Below, in pieces: positions 11,052 through 23,264 of a stretch of 64,000 nt of DNA. Every line of letters begins with the position of its first letter. Position 1 is the first letter of the stretch. Made by a program: the position numbers and the translations under genes. This DNA comes from Ailurus styani. Its lineage: Eukaryota > Chordata > Mammalia > Carnivora > Ailuridae. Location: contig LNAC01000777.1 in assembly GCA_002007465.1 (NCBI GenBank), forward strand, positions 508,294 through 572,293, in the 5' to 3' direction. Below the pieces are notes generated by a model. It ran no database searches and was not told where the DNA came from. It was given only the letters and a program-made list of their open reading frames with translations.

Positions 11052-13224
11052 AAGTGACTGGGTTCAGCTGATGAGGGTGAGGTTTGAATGAGGCTGAAGA
11101 AACACACGTCAGGGCTGCAGCCCCTGTTGTGTATCACTGTGAAACTCTGCTTCTTACTGAGTGCCAGAAACCTGAAATTAGGAATGAAATAAGCAAACAT
11201 GAAAGGCATTTTATATCTTATGCCTTAAGCAAGTAAAAAGACTCAAAACCAACTTGTACAGGTGGCAGAGCAAGACTGTCATCTTTGATCAAATGTAAAA
11301 CAAAGGCAAAACACCGCAAAAAGCGATGAAACTGGTAACAACTGGAAGTTTTCTTGATTTGTAAGAAGTCAATGTTTCTTTTCGTTGCTGACCTCAGGAC
11401 TAAATGCAGCCTTATACATTTACATTTTTTCCCTGCTAACTTGCTCTCCCTCCTGAATGTTCTGTAAAAGCCATGTTTCAAAGACTGTTGTTTCAACAGA
11501 AGCACCCATCTGAGGCGACAACAGCTTGCAGCAGCTCTCTGGGTGCTGCTGAAGGAGGCATGAAGAAAGCAGGCAGCTCCAGCTCAGCATGGAGCACTGA
11601 AGCACGGGGGTTCGCATATGGTGTCTCAACTGTTGGTGCTTTTGTATTCCATGACTCATGCTTAGAAATGGAGAAAAAAATCATCATCTCCCCAAGACAT
11701 CTGTGATTGGCAGCTCCTGTTAGGACCTGGGCATGTGGGTTTCCTTGGAAAATTAAATGCATCTGACAAGGAGAGGCTGTAGTTGGTTTCCTTTACTGTT
11801 TCCAGCAGCTTGTAATAACGTCATAGCTACATATTTTTAGGGGTACTTTGGTCCAGTCACCAACCACTGGCTCAGGCTTGACTTGGTCAGAATTCTTTTG
11901 GCCATTTATAAAGAGAATATTGCTCATCAGCTCTGAATCCCCAGGGAGAATGAGAAAACATAATGGCAGAATATCAGAAAGAGCATTCCTGAAAATACTT
12001 TAAACCTAGTCATTACCTGCAGCATCAAAATACACACATAAATATCTTAACAGTTTGTCAGAACTAGTCAGTCTCTCTCACCAACATTTATTTAGATATA
12101 GGAATAGCATAATGCATTACAGAGTCCATGTAGGAGAGGTGGTGTCTGGCGCAGGTGGAAAGGTGTGTGTGGTTAGGATATCTTCTGTAAATGCAAGGCA
12201 GCCTGTTGGATTTATGCCATCCATGTGCCATTCCTGTCCCCAGGTAAAGGAAAGGTCAGCTTTTCTTACCAGCTCCATGAGACCCTTGAAATGTTTTTTA
12301 TCTTGTTATAATTCATCACTGTAAATAATTTGTCCCATTTCATGTGTAAATGATGGTAGGTGCTGTGTAAATAAGTCAAAAGATACTTTATCTGCACACT
12401 AAGATCTTACTACCTTCTTGAGGTGCATCTTTACTGATAAAACTTGACTTACTGTGTTGTTGTGGAGATTACGTAAGATAATATATGTTAATATGCTTTG
12501 TAAATTGCAAAGCATGAAGCCAGCATCAGCTTGTTATCCTTTGAGAGGAAAACTTGGCCTTGCAAGAAAGGTGCAACAGAACTCTGAGAAAGATCTGTAC
12601 GTTGCCCTGTTGTAGCACTGGTCGCCTTGTTTCAGGATGATTACTATCTGCCAGAAATCTTCCTCCAGGCAAAAGTACACTGTCCTTTGGAATGCAATCA
12701 ATCAGATTCTGTTAGTGAAAAGAGAAAGGGAATGTAGCTCAGAAAAGATACTTTGAAAAAAATAGTTTTAGAACTTGAAAGAGGGGACGAGGGCTGTAGC
12801 TCTGAAAAAGGAGGAGAAAATGAACTATAGACATCTTTGGGTAGAAAGATTCCCCATCTGGGGAAGGGAATTTATCAGACTCTCAAAGGCTTCACTCACT
12901 CATTGAATAAGTATTTCTTGTGCACCCATTACATGCCAATCCTGTTCCAGTCTTGTAATGAAAAGCCAACTTAAAAAGAATTCCACTATCTGCTCTGACT
13001 TTGACTCAGCAAGCCATCCACTGAACAGCAATTTAATTTCCAGTCTTGCCCAGGCATCATGAGTATAGTCTCCGGGGCAAAGGAGACCTCTGGGTTTTAG
13101 GGGAGTACCAGATGAGTCAGTTGATGTGTGAGCCGTGATAACTCCCACAGCAGCTTTCCTGGATCCTTCAAAATGTTCTCTTGAAACTTAAGTTCAAGTG
13201 TGCACTAAGACAATTATTTGATAT
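11052..13224. other. Unique sequence with a possible conserved block
   Basis: No repeat is recognised. The 11460-11760 part is less AT-rich and open in several frames on both strands (77-89 codons), which can mark a conserved non-coding element or a chance open stretch. A MIR-like fragment may lie at 12420-12530. Confidence 0.4.
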
Positions 13225-13570
13225 GTACACTGATGTGCCTAGGCTGCCATAACAAAGTACCCCAGGCTTAAAGAACAGAAATTTGCATCCTCACGGTTCT
13301 GAGATCAATGTGTCAGCAGGGCTGGTTTCTTCTCAGGTCTCTCTCCTTGGCTTGCAAATGGCCACCTTCTCCCTCTGTGTGTTTGTGTCTTCACCTCCTC
13401 TTCTTATAAGGACCTTGGTCCGGTTTGGATAAGGGCTTATCCTAATGAATTCATTTTAAATTAATTTCATCTTCAAAGACCTTATCTTCAAATTAACCCA
13501 TATATCATTAGGGGTTGAGACCAGCATATGAATTTGGGGGGCGGGGTTACAATTCAGCCTGCTGTAACCA
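13225..13570 (+). mobile_element. Ancient mammalian LTR-like repeat (ERVL/MLT2-type)
   Basis: 'GGCTGCCATAACAAAGTACC' at the left, 'CTTCTTATAAGGACCTTGG' and 'CCTAATGAATTCATTTTAA' in the middle and 'AATTCAGCCTGCTGTAAC' at the right follow a widespread mammalian LTR-type consensus. I am sure of the repeat but less sure of the exact family name. Confidence 0.65.
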
Positions 13571-15640
13571 GTAAAAAATTCCAGCTACAAATCTGTTATT
13601 TTGTCTACATTAAACCTCTCACTTGACTTGGTCTTTAAGGCTTCCTACCCCTGTCTCCTCAGTTCCTCAGCTTTCCTTTTCCAGTTTGGCTGCTGGTTAT
13701 GGCATTGGGTAGGGGCCTAGCAGAGAGAGACACACATGATGGGAGGAAGTGCTGTATTGTAAATGCAGGGGGTTAACCCTGACCTAGGAGTCTCAGTAAG
13801 ATGGAGGAGTGTTGAATAGATTAGGTCCTGATGAGAGGAGAGCAGAGCCATCCTGCAGGCTAGCAGAAATCCCTTCCAGGGAGGATGTGTATGTGAATCA
13901 TTTGCAGCTCCTATAATAGGCAGGAATTTTACAGCTAAATTATGGCATCTGCCACTCTTGGCCTCAGCTAGTACTTTCTGTGTATGGTATTTTCTTCTGT
14001 TGGCCTAAAACATTTTTCAAAAGGGCTGTTGGGATACTAAGATGAACAAGATATTTTCTAGCAGGAAGAGATCTCAAAGGAAAAGAGCTACAAGGCTCCC
14101 ATATACCTAGAGGGAAAGATTCCAACACTCCAGAGCATTTGATGGTCTCTGCCAAAGCCAAAAAGTGGAATGTTTGCTGAGCTTATAAAAATGTGTTTGA
14201 AGGAGCAAGTGAATAGCATATATCTTTGTACTTCAATCAGACATACCCTCAAACATTAAAGGTTTAAATAAAAGACAAGTGAAAGTAAACCAACATTGAT
14301 AAAAATGCAAATGGCAATAGATTTGTATTTCTAAAAGCAACCTTATAGTTGAGCTGCCTTTATTACAAATGAGAAAACTCAAGTCCAGGCAGTTTAAACC
14401 AAAGCCGCACGTGGAGTTGGTGGGAGAAATGAAAATAGAAAGAGTCTCTTCACTTTGCCCAATACTATTTCTAAAAGCCACACCGTCATCAATTTATCAT
14501 CTGGGAGAACTCTTTATTCTTCGTAGCATACTGTCTCTAGGAAGTTGGGTGTTCTAATTCTCCTTGGGTCTAAACTGTGTACTTCACACTTAAAAATTAG
14601 GCAGCTTCAAAAATCTCAATTACTCATTTAACCACTAGGTTAATTTTTAGTAAAATAATGTTTTAGTATATTTCAAATATACTAATTTGAGGATGTTTCT
14701 ATCTTTTCCATTGAGTGTTTTCTTTTTATCCTTCTTTTATTCTTCATCCATGAGTGCAAACAAATATAGAGGATTTTTACTTTGCATGGGTGGTGAGCAT
14801 TCTAGAGAATGTAGATTAAAAAGTCTAGGACCAACTTTATAATTTAAGATTTTCATTCCTCTTTATTTTTCTTTTCTACTGACATACCTAACAACTTTGC
14901 CCCAAACCACCTAACCCCACTGATACATTTTTTATTTAAAATACTTATATTCATTTTTCCCTTAGCACAGCTTCTTTTCTAAAATAAAAAAAAACAGAAA
15001 AAAGAAAATAAAAAATTTACCTTAATCTTACTGCTCTATAACTTTGCAGTTCTTTGAAAGACAACCAAACCAAACAAAAACCAAAACAAAAACCCCAAAC
15101 GCTCAGCAATATTAAATATTCTTTTGACAATCAGTGAAAAGAAAATCTGTACACCCAAAAATAAAATTACATGAAAAGATTCTTTAAGAAGCCAGAATTA
15201 CCAGTTCGTGCACAGGATTTTCCACAAGCATTGGACTCTACCTCTGAACACTAAATAAATAGCAAATGATAAAGAATAGAAACAGTTCCTTTTTCCGTGT
15301 TGAGTGAGTGACCAAGCAACACAAAGAAAGCAGTTTTTTGTTTAGAAAGAAAATAGAAGAAAGGGTGGTTTTATAGACAGGGAGAGATATTGCCATCAAA
15401 CTAAAAGCTTCTTGATTCTCAAGTTAATTCTAGGTGCCAGGCTTTTCCCAGTCTTGGTTTGCCAAGTGGCCCCACTGTCAAGGCCAGAAGACCTAAGTCT
15501 ACATGGAAACCATTCAGCCAGTGGCAAGTTTCTGCAGGCCACGTCCAGACAAACAGAGCTGGATGTTCAACAGCATTTGTTACAAGAGGTTGGAAACCCC
15601 AGCAATGTCATAACATAATGCACTATATAATTAAGCAATT
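13571..15640. other. Unique AT-rich non-coding sequence
   Basis: No gene is seen. An A- and AAAC-rich low-complexity patch lies at about 14985-15110. Small MIR-like words occur near 14350-14400. Confidence 0.5.
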
Positions 15641-15706
15641 GCTATGATCTCAAATGAAGGGCGTTTTGTTATTGTTTTGACCTTCCTCACCCATGCCGAC
15701 TGCCAG

Positions 15707-16000
15707 TCTGATGATAGTTGTTCTAAACCTGGAATCTACATAAACAACAACTTCTTACCCTCAGCTCACCTTTCCCTGGAAAGAGTCAGGGGTTTAGCAA
15801 AAGTTTTCTTGGGTCAGGAGATTGAGGACTGGCTTTCCCAACAAAATTACAAGGTGGTGCCCAGCCCAGGTCATTATGAGAGGTACAGGTGTGCTGTGAG
15901 GAAGCTGCTCTTGGACTGTGGATATACAGATGATGGAAGAATTCCAAAGTCCCTGTATCTGAGAGTCAGAGTGGAGAAAGACCCCTTATTTCTACTATGA
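15707..16000 (+). CDS. Candidate terminal coding exon, unrecognised protein
   Basis: A pyrimidine-rich stretch ends in CCAG at 15703-15706, a plausible splice acceptor. It is followed by 97 codons and a TGA stop at 15998-16000. The frame also stays open upstream to an ATG at 15644. The composition looks coding: GTG, CTG, AAG, GAG and CAG codons are frequent, and hydrophobic, charged and aromatic residues are mixed. Visible parts are EIEDWLSQQNYKVVPSPGHY and RCAVRKLLLDCGYTDDGR. I see no signal peptide, membrane segment or zinc motif. No matching upstream exon was identified in the window and no AATAAA follows closely. I do not recognise the family. It could be the last exon of a host gene, a fragment of a processed pseudogene, or chance. 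No function is proposed. Confidence 0.35.
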   Translation, partial: SDDSCSKPGIYINNNFLPSAHLSLERVRGLAKVFLGQEIEDWLSQQNYKVVPSPGHYERYRCAVRKLLLDCGYTDDGRIPKSLYLRVRVEKDPLFLL

Positions 16001-17140
16001 CTCTCTTTCTGGTTCTGCCACTATCTGCCATTTTATATTAAGTCTCAAAATCAGGAGCCTGGGTTCTGTGAGTATTCACTGTCCCTTGGCTCCCACAGTC
16101 TGCCATTCTATCCTATTTAGAGAGGTAGGGCAACAGAGAGCTCATAGCACAGACTCCAGGGTGGATGCTCTAACACTAGGTTGATCCCAGGCTCTATCAC
16201 TAGGTTGATGTGTGACCTGTTTAAGCCTTTTTTAACCCCTTTTGAGCTTCTTGGCATTCCTAGCTCATAGTATATGAGGTCTGTGTGTAAAGCACTGAGT
16301 CTGGAGCTTCAGAAAAGCTAACTTTCATTGAAAAATTACCATTGCTATGAGCAGAGCCATGTCCTGAGGATATCTGGCTCTGATTCCAGTCAAATGGCTG
16401 GTTTTTCTTCTGAGTAAAAGAGAATTCATGAAATCAGTTTGAAAGATGGCACTCTGGTTGCTGCCTTATAGATAGACAGATTCATATGGCCTGGAGGGGA
16501 TTGGGCACATGGTAAAATTTGTTTAAATTCAGGGGAAACACTAACACCTGAAGTTTTGGAATTTTTTTTCCGTTTAAGCACCTCTGAGAACTGACAGACT
16601 CTTAGAAATTGTGGTGAGGATCTTCTCAGTGGTACAAGTATTTGTTATTGCTGTCATTACCTATTGATATTTTTGGTGTTCCGAGAGGCAATAGAGTATG
16701 TATCTTTAGGGCAGGGACTCTGGGCTCCTGCTTTTGAATTCACCTCTGCTGATAATTGTCAGTGTGGAAGCTGTCCTTCTCACTTGTCCCCTTGTACCTC
16801 TGTCCCATGTAATGTGATATATAAAATAAGAGTAACTAATATTATGGAGTACAGAGAAAGATCAAGATTCCCTGGGGCCTGAAGCTTATAGGGTTTAAGG
16901 GGTCCTCTTTAAGAAAAAGACTATGAAGCTATCATGCTGAAAGGTGTTGGTTGTTTTTCAGATGAGGGACTATAGTTTGTAGGGGACCACATAGTAATGC
17001 TGGGTTTGAGGTTGGAACCACTGTGAGCCTGACACCCAAATCTGGGCTCTATACTACTACTATTAGTAAGCTATTCTCAGTAGGTCTAAACCCTACTTAC
17101 CTTCTGACTGTTTCCACTCTATACTGAGGTTTCCTGTTAC
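16001..17140. other. Unique sequence with MIR-like fragments
   Basis: The parts 16140-16320 and 16670-16860 have MIR-like ends ('GTGTGACCTGTTTAAGCC', 'ATATAAAATAAGAGTAACTAATATTATGG'). Otherwise nothing is recognised. Confidence 0.45.
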
Positions 17141-17156
17141 AGAAATCTGAATCTTT

Positions 17157-17358
17157 TTTTTTTAAAGATTTTATTTATTCATTTGACACAGAGAGAGAGA
17201 TTATAAGTAGGCAGAGAGGCAGGCAGAGAGAGAGGAGAGAGGAGGAAGCAGGCTCCCTGCTGAGCAGAGAGCCCGATGTGGGCCTCGATCCCAGGACCCT
17301 GGGATCATGTCCTGAGCCGAAGGCAGGGGCTTTAACCCACTGAGTCACCCAGGCGCCC
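17157..17358 (-). mobile_element. CanSINE, antisense
   Basis: A T-rich tail, a GA-rich body and 'CACCCAGGCGCCC' at the right end are seen. The perfect 16-bp target duplication AGAAATCTGAATCTTT lies at 17141-17156 and 17359-17374. Its young-type body resembles the copy at 56371-56576, including the GAGAGAGGAGAGAGGAGG expansion. Confidence 0.95.
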
Positions 17359-17374
17359 AGAAATCTGAATCTTT

Positions 17375-18180
17375 ATCTCACAAGTTAACATTTCAGTGTT
17401 GCTTAGTTGTTTTGTGTAAGTTAATTTCAAATACTGAGTCAATCTTCGCTTATTCTGTATCCTTTTCTGAACTAGTACACTCAGAAAGTTTTTAAAAGTG
17501 TTTGCTATAAAATTTGTCAACTTACTCAGATTTGTGATAATTTAAAGTTTTGTTGGTTGCCTCAAACATTCTTAATTTTATCTCAATTAAAACTTGGCTC
17601 ACAATTGTTTTCTAATTGTGTTTGACTTTAAATGATAAATTCTGTGGTTTCTCATGTATTTCCTTTCTATAAATTACTAGGTAAAACTGGCAACTTGTTT
17701 CTTCATGTACGATAGTACTAGAAAGGTCTGTGAGATTCTGAGCTTCATCTGGCCTAAGCTTGATTGTCTTGCTGGGCCCTCTGGCTGGTGTGGACACATA
17801 GGGTTAGGCCTTGTCTGGCTATCATTCCATTTCAGACCACTTGAAGATGATCTGTTGGCAGGAGAAAGAAGAAACCAAACCCTGGCTGAAATTTTGAAGC
17901 TAAAATATGTAGTTACTAGGAAATTACGGCCTTGGAGAAATTTTTTTCTAACATGTTATTTTGAAAGTTTAAAACACAAAGCAAATTTGAATCGAAATCA
18001 CAGTGAAGAGTCATATATTCACCACAAAGAGTCTACCTCTCCAGTGAAGCAAGCTTACTAGATTTACAACATGCCTGTCATCTATCCATTCCTTGATCCA
18101 TCTGTCAAACCATCTTACATTTTAGTGCATTTCAAGAGCATCATTTTCTCATAAATACTTAGTCTTAAGACAGTTTGTTA
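17375..18180. other. Unique non-coding sequence
   Basis: A 118-codon plus-strand frame (17705-18061) begins with ATG, but its composition and lack of splice or family features suggest chance. Confidence 0.45.
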
Positions 18181-18488
18181 TTCATTTACAGTTTTTGTCT
18201 TTTGAGGTAAAATTTATAAAAGGTGAAATGCAAACCTTAATTGTACTGCTCTCTGGGTTTTGACAGAAGTGTTTGTCCCTATCAAAACATAGAGCATTAT
18301 AACCATTGCCCAAAAAAGTTCCATCATGCCTACCAACCTCCACCTCCATCACCGTCAGATGAAGTTTTCCTGTTGTAGAACTTTGTATAGATAGAATCAA
18401 GCATCATGTACTCTGTGTAAGCCTTCTCTCACTTAGCAAAATGGTTTTAAGATTCATGTGTGTCATTGTGCATATCAGCAGTTCATTG

Positions 18489-18678
18489 TTTTTTAAAGAT
18501 TTTATTTATTTCACAGAGGGAGATGGATCACAAGGAGACAGAGAGGCAGGCAGAGAGAGAGGGGGAAGCAGGCTCCCTACTGAGCAGAGAGCCTGATGCG
18601 GGCCTCGATCCCAGGACCCTGAGATCATGACCTGAGCCGAAAGCAGAGGCTTTAACCCACTGAGCCACCCAGGCGCCC
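18489..18678 (-). mobile_element. CanSINE, antisense, nested in the ancient L1
   Basis: The target duplication AGCAGTTCATT is at 18477-18487 and 18679-18689. It ends with 'ACTGAGCCACCCAGGCGCCC'. The body contains the mustelid-like 'CTTTAACCCACTG'. Confidence 0.94.
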
Positions 18679-19250
18679 AGCAGTTCATTTTTTTAAAAAT
18701 CCCTAAATAGTGGTCTATTAGATGAATACACCCCAGTTAGCTTATCCATTCTCCTGCAGATGGACACCTAAGCTGGTTTCAGTTTTTGGCTATTATTATA
18801 AGTAGAGCCCTTATAAACATTCTCATACAGATCTTTCAGTAGAAATATACCTTCATTTTTTTTTTTTTGGTAAATCACCTACTATTGGAATTGCAGTGTA
18901 GATGCATGTTTAGTTTAAGAAACGACGAGATCTTTTTTCCAAAGTGACTATACCATTTTATACTTCTCCCTGACTGCTTCAAATTCTCATCAATATTTAG
19001 TATTGTCAATCATTCTCAGTGTTATATCTTCTAGTTAGTCCATTGTGGCATCTCATAATAGTTTTGATTGCATATCCCTGATGACTAGTGATGTTTAACA
19101 TTTTCTCATGTGTATTTATTCTTCTGTGAAATGTTGAAATCTCTTGCTTTTATTTTTCTTTTTATTTAGTTTTAGGGATTATTCATATAACCTAAATATA
19201 TGTTCTGAAAATTTATTTCTTCCATCTGTGTTTTGCCTATTCATTTTCTT

Positions 19251-19419
19251 TTCTTTTTTTAAGATTTTATTGATTTATTTGAGTTGGGGACAAGGTGGGA
19301 GGGGCAGAGGATGAGGGAGAGAGAGTCTTAATCAGACTCTGCTGAGATCCCCTGAGATCAAGATTTGAACCAAAACCAAGAGTTGGATGCTTTATCAACT
19401 GTCCACCCAGTGCCCCAAA
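19251..19419 (-). mobile_element. Old CanSINE, antisense, nested in the ancient L1
   Basis: The 14-bp duplication CTATTCATTTTCTT flanks it at 19237-19250 and 19420-19433. The tail 'TTTTTTTAAGATTTTATTG' and the head 'TGTCCACCCAGTGCCCC' are diverged from younger copies. Confidence 0.9.
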
Positions 19420-20610
19420 CTATTCATTTTCTTAAAAATATCTTTTGATGAACAGAAGTTTTAAATTCTATAAAGTCTACATGATTTATTTTATCATCGT
19501 TTTCCATATCTCATCTGGAAAAACCTTTGCTTACCCAAAGTTACAGATAGTCTTATGCTCTCTTTTATGCCCTCTTTTAAAAGACTTACAGTTTTAGCTT
19601 TTACATTTTCACTTGTCATCCATCTCAGATTAATTTGTGTGGATGGTATAGATAGGTGTCAAAGTGCATTTTTTATCTCACACACATCAAATTATTATAG
19701 TACTATTGGTTTCAATAATTATTTTTTCTCCTTTCAATTGGTGTAGTCCCTTTAGAGAAAAATCAAATGATTTTATGAGTGTGAGTATATTTTGGGGCTC
19801 TCTATCCTGTGTCATTCATCTACTTTCAGTCCTTATGCCAATATTGCACTCTCTTGATTGCTGTAGGTTTATAGTATATCTTAAGTTAGATAGTGTAAGT
19901 CCTTCAACTTTGTTCTTCCTTCTCAAGATTGCTTTGGGTACTCTAGATTCTCTGAATTTCTATAGAAATTTTAGAATCATTGTTAATTTCCACAAAAAAC
20001 CTACTGAGGTTATTGGCTTGACTCTGTAGCTCAGTTTGGGGTGAACTGGCATCTTAATAATCCATGAATGCAGCATGAATTTTTTCCTTTATATATATAT
20101 TTTTTTCTCAGCAATATTTTTTGTAGTTTTTATTTGTTAAACTTATCCCTAAGTATTATATGTCTTTTTGTGTTATGTAAATGAAATTTAAAAGATCTCT
20201 TTTCCAATTGTTTGTGCTAGTATTAAAAATATAATTGACTTTGTATATAAATCTTTTAGTACTGAGACTTCAATAAATACTCATATAAATTTTAGTCATT
20301 TTATTACACATTTCATATGATTTTCTAAGTAAACTATCATGTCACCTGAAAATAGAGAGAGTTTTACTTATTTCTTTTTAGTCTTCATGGCTTTTATTTC
20401 TTTTTCTTACCTTATTACAATGGTTAAGACTTTAAGTACAATTTTGAATAGAATGGTGAGAATAAAAGAGTTTGCTTTATTCTCTGTATTAGGAGCAAAA
20501 CAAAGCATTTAATATTTCACATTAGGTTTTGTTTATAGATTATCTTATCAGTTTGAGGAAGTACCCTTCTATACAAGTTTGCTAAGAGTTATTAAAAACT
20601 CATTAATGAA

Positions 20611-20847
20611 ACAAGATGAAACCAGAGTGGGAGACAAACCATAAGAGACTCAATCACAGCAAACAAACTGAGGGTTGCTGGAGGGGAGAGGGGTGGGAGG
20701 GCTGGGTGGCTGGGTGATGGGCATTGGGGAGGGTATGTGCTATGGTGAGTGCTATGAATTATGTAAGACTGATGAATCACAGACCTGTGCCCCTGAAAAA
20801 AAATAACATATTATATGTTAATAATAAAAAAATAAAAACGTAAAAAA
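20611..20847 (+). mobile_element. Short 5'-truncated L1 3' end, sense, nested in the ancient L1
   Basis: 'CATAAGAGACTCAATC' and a G-rich 3' UTR (GGGGAGAGGGGTGGGAGGG) run into an A-rich tail. The 11-bp duplication TCATTAATGAA is at 20600-20610 and 20848-20858, with preceding A-runs also similar. Ancient L1 sequence is continuous across the insertion. Confidence 0.88.
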
Positions 20848-20945
20848 TCATTAATGAATGTTAAAATTTGCCAAATCCTTTTTGTGCATATATTTAAATG
20901 ATGATATACTCTTGGTGGTTTCAGTTTTAACTGGTTTGAGTTCCT

Positions 20946-21699
20946 GGCTTTTGAGACATTTTTAAGTGTTTTATCTTCATTGGATTCTGTGGATTCAAGT
21001 CTGAATTGAAAAGGGACTGGAATTCCAGGAAATTTTTAAGTATTCAGGTCTGAATTAAACTGATGTAGGTTGCAGAAAGTTCTTCGAAGAGCAATTATCT
21101 TGTTCTTGGCTGATTTGATGACATTGGGTCTGGGTTTTTTTCTGAGTCCAAAGAATAATACCACATTTCTTCAAGTCTACTTTACTTCCTAAAGGTCCAC
21201 AAGCAGTGGTCTGCTTTATGAATAGAATTACAATGGAGATTTTCATTATATAATAGAGTGAAGTCCAGAATAAAGCATGCCAGACTTGTTTGAAAACAGT
21301 TTTAGTAACTCAAATTGCAGACCAGGTCTTCAAAATTTAACCAGTAATGGTACATCTATGTATTCTACATTTTGTCTACTTATTTCCTTTACTCATCTCT
21401 AATATTTTTAGCTAATGTCATTACTACTAGTATTTAGAGCACTATATTTCACTACAGCATTACTCGCTTAATGAATTTTATAGTCTATACCAGAAATAAA
21501 GTTTTACTTCATGATTCATTTTACATAAATAAACAAATCATTTTGTTGATCAAGAGTGTTTCATCTAGTGGTGGCAAAGAATTTGGAGATGTAGGATTTA
21601 ATAGGTCATGACAGATCTGAGGCATAATCTTTTAAATCTTTTATGAATGTACTTATATATGTGTTTTACATAAATACCGAATAGTGAATATATTTTTTC
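20946..21699. other. Unique AT-rich non-coding sequence
   Basis: Nothing is recognised. The left part may be further degraded L1. Confidence 0.45.
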
Positions 21700-21704
21700 T
21701 CTTC

Positions 21705-22115
21705 CTTTTTTAAAATTTAAATTCAATTAGCCATATAGTACAGCATTAGTTTCAGATGTAGTATTTAACAATCCATCAGTCACGTATGACACCCAATACT
21801 CATCACATCACATGCCCCTTAATGTCCATCACCCAATTACCCCATCCCCCCACCCACCTCCACTCCAGCAACTCTCAGTATGCTTCCTATAGTTAAGAAT
21901 CTCTCATGGTTTTTTCCCCTCTCCGATGGCTTCCCATTCAGTAGTCCCTCCCTTCCCCTATGATCCTCTGCCCTGTTTCTTATATTCCACATATAAGTGA
22001 AACCGTATGATAATTGTCTTTCTCTGATTGACTTATTTCACTCAGCATAATCCTCTCCAGTTCCATCCACATCAGTGCAAATGGTAAGTGTTCATACTTT
22101 CTGATGGCTGAGTAA
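21705..22115 (-). mobile_element. Carnivore L1 3' end, antisense, 5'-truncated
   Basis: 'AAATTCAATTAGCCATATAG' at the left, then 'CATCACCCAATTACCCCATC', 'AGTTAAGAATCTCTCATGG' and the ORF2 end 'GATTGACTTATTTCACTCAGC' are in antisense order. It is an older subfamily than the L1 at the right edge and resembles the tail at 59620-59898. The flanks 'TAGTGAATATATTTT' and 'TAGTCAATATCTTTT' may be a decayed target duplication. Confidence 0.88.
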
Positions 22116-22714
22116 TTGACTAGTCAATATCTTTTGATTCCTACAAAATTTCCTATATATTTCAAAGCCTAACAATTAACAATTACTATATGCATAAATT
22201 GTCCATTAATTTTTCGATTTATTTTTGATAATAATCCATATTATAAATGTTTCAGAAGAATCTTTTCAAAAACAGAGAATGCGCCAAAAGTTCACTGATT
22301 CCTTACCATGTTTACAAATTTTCCAGAAGTTGTAAAATTTAGATTCTCCTTTCATCCCATGGGAAGAGTCTAATGAGGACTTTTATATTTAGTAGGCCAA
22401 ATACTTTCATTTATATTTGTCTTTTTTTTATAAAGACATGGAAGCCAAGAGGATCTCTTATCTTCAACCTAACTTGTATTTTTTGATGTATGATGGAATT
22501 TTTTGTGAGATGAATACATCTTAGACACCAGCAACTAAAGTCTTTGGCTGAAGAGCTAAAGGGCATCATATTATGGTACCTCTGCATGAACAACTGTAGG
22601 GCAGGAGTCCAGAATACAATATGATTATTAGGTTGAAGTAGTATGCTAAGGATTTCTTAATGAATGTGTGTGTACACATGTATGTGTATGATTGTATGTT
22701 TTGATTAGGTAATG
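22116..22714. other. Unique AT-rich non-coding sequence
   Basis: Nothing is recognised. Confidence 0.45.
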
Positions 22715-23113
22715 TATTAGTTACCTACCACTGAGTAACAAATTATCCCAAACTTAGTAACTTAAGACAACAAACACTTATTATATCACAGTTTCAGTGG
22801 GCTAGGAATCCAGGAGTGCTTAGCTAGGGGGTTCTAGCTCAGGCTCTATCATCAAGATATAGTCAAGCCAGGGATGTAGTCATCTAAATGCTCAGCTGAA
22901 GGAGAATTCACTTCATGTGGTTGTTAGCAGGTCTCTCTTCCTATAGGCTGGCATTTCAGCTCTTTGCCCTGTGGACATCTGCAAAGTTTGCATGCATATC
23001 CTCAAGATGGGCAGCTGCTTTTCCCCAAACAGTGATTCAAGATAGAAGGCAGACACTGAGGGCTTTTTACCATTACTTCTGCCATATTCTATTGGTTTAT
23101 ACAGACTAAGTCT
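22715..23113 (+). repeat. Ancient mammalian interspersed repeat (LTR-like)
   Basis: 'TAGTTACCTACCACTGAGTAACAAATTATCCC', 'CACAGTTTCAGTGGGCTAGGAATCCAGG' and, at the far end, 'CATTACTTCTGCCATATTCTATTGG' are the hallmark order of an old, very common mammalian repeat. I recall it as LTR-class but cannot fix the family name. Confidence 0.6.
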
Positions 23114-23264
23114 GGTATAGCATAGGCGGGGAATAGACAAGGATGGGGTTCTTTGGGGACTGTCTTGGAGGCTGGTGTCGCAGGTGAGTTTCTACAATAG
23201 AAATGGGAGCTTTGGTAATTTAACCTGATATAGAAACAGATGTTTCTCTATTTCATTAGCTTTA

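Larger units (their letters stand above)
18181..20940 (-). mobile_element. Ancient L1, antisense, from the 3' region into the reverse transcriptase part
   Basis: Antisense L1 landmarks run in order: the 3' region (18190-18480), 'GATGTTTAACATTTTCTCATGTG' (19090), 'TTTATTTTATCATCGTTTTCC' and 'GCACTCTCTTGATTGCTGTAGGTTTATAG' (about 19845), then 'AAGAGTTATTAAAAACTCATTAATGAATG' and 'GCCAAATCCTTTTTGTGCAT' near 20870. The equivalent young L1 positions are about 60300-62200. It is heavily mutated with no reading frame, and is interrupted by two SINEs and one younger L1 tail. Confidence 0.85.

Noticed and set aside
17705..18061. 118-codon ATG frame
   Set aside because: No domain, no exon boundaries and adjacent to degraded L1. 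It is probably random.
21721..21735. Imperfect flanks of the L1 at 21705-22115 as a target duplication
   Set aside because: TAGTGAATATATTTT versus TAGTCAATATCTTTT is suggestive, but the sequence is AT-rich and the match imperfect, so it is not counted as evidence.
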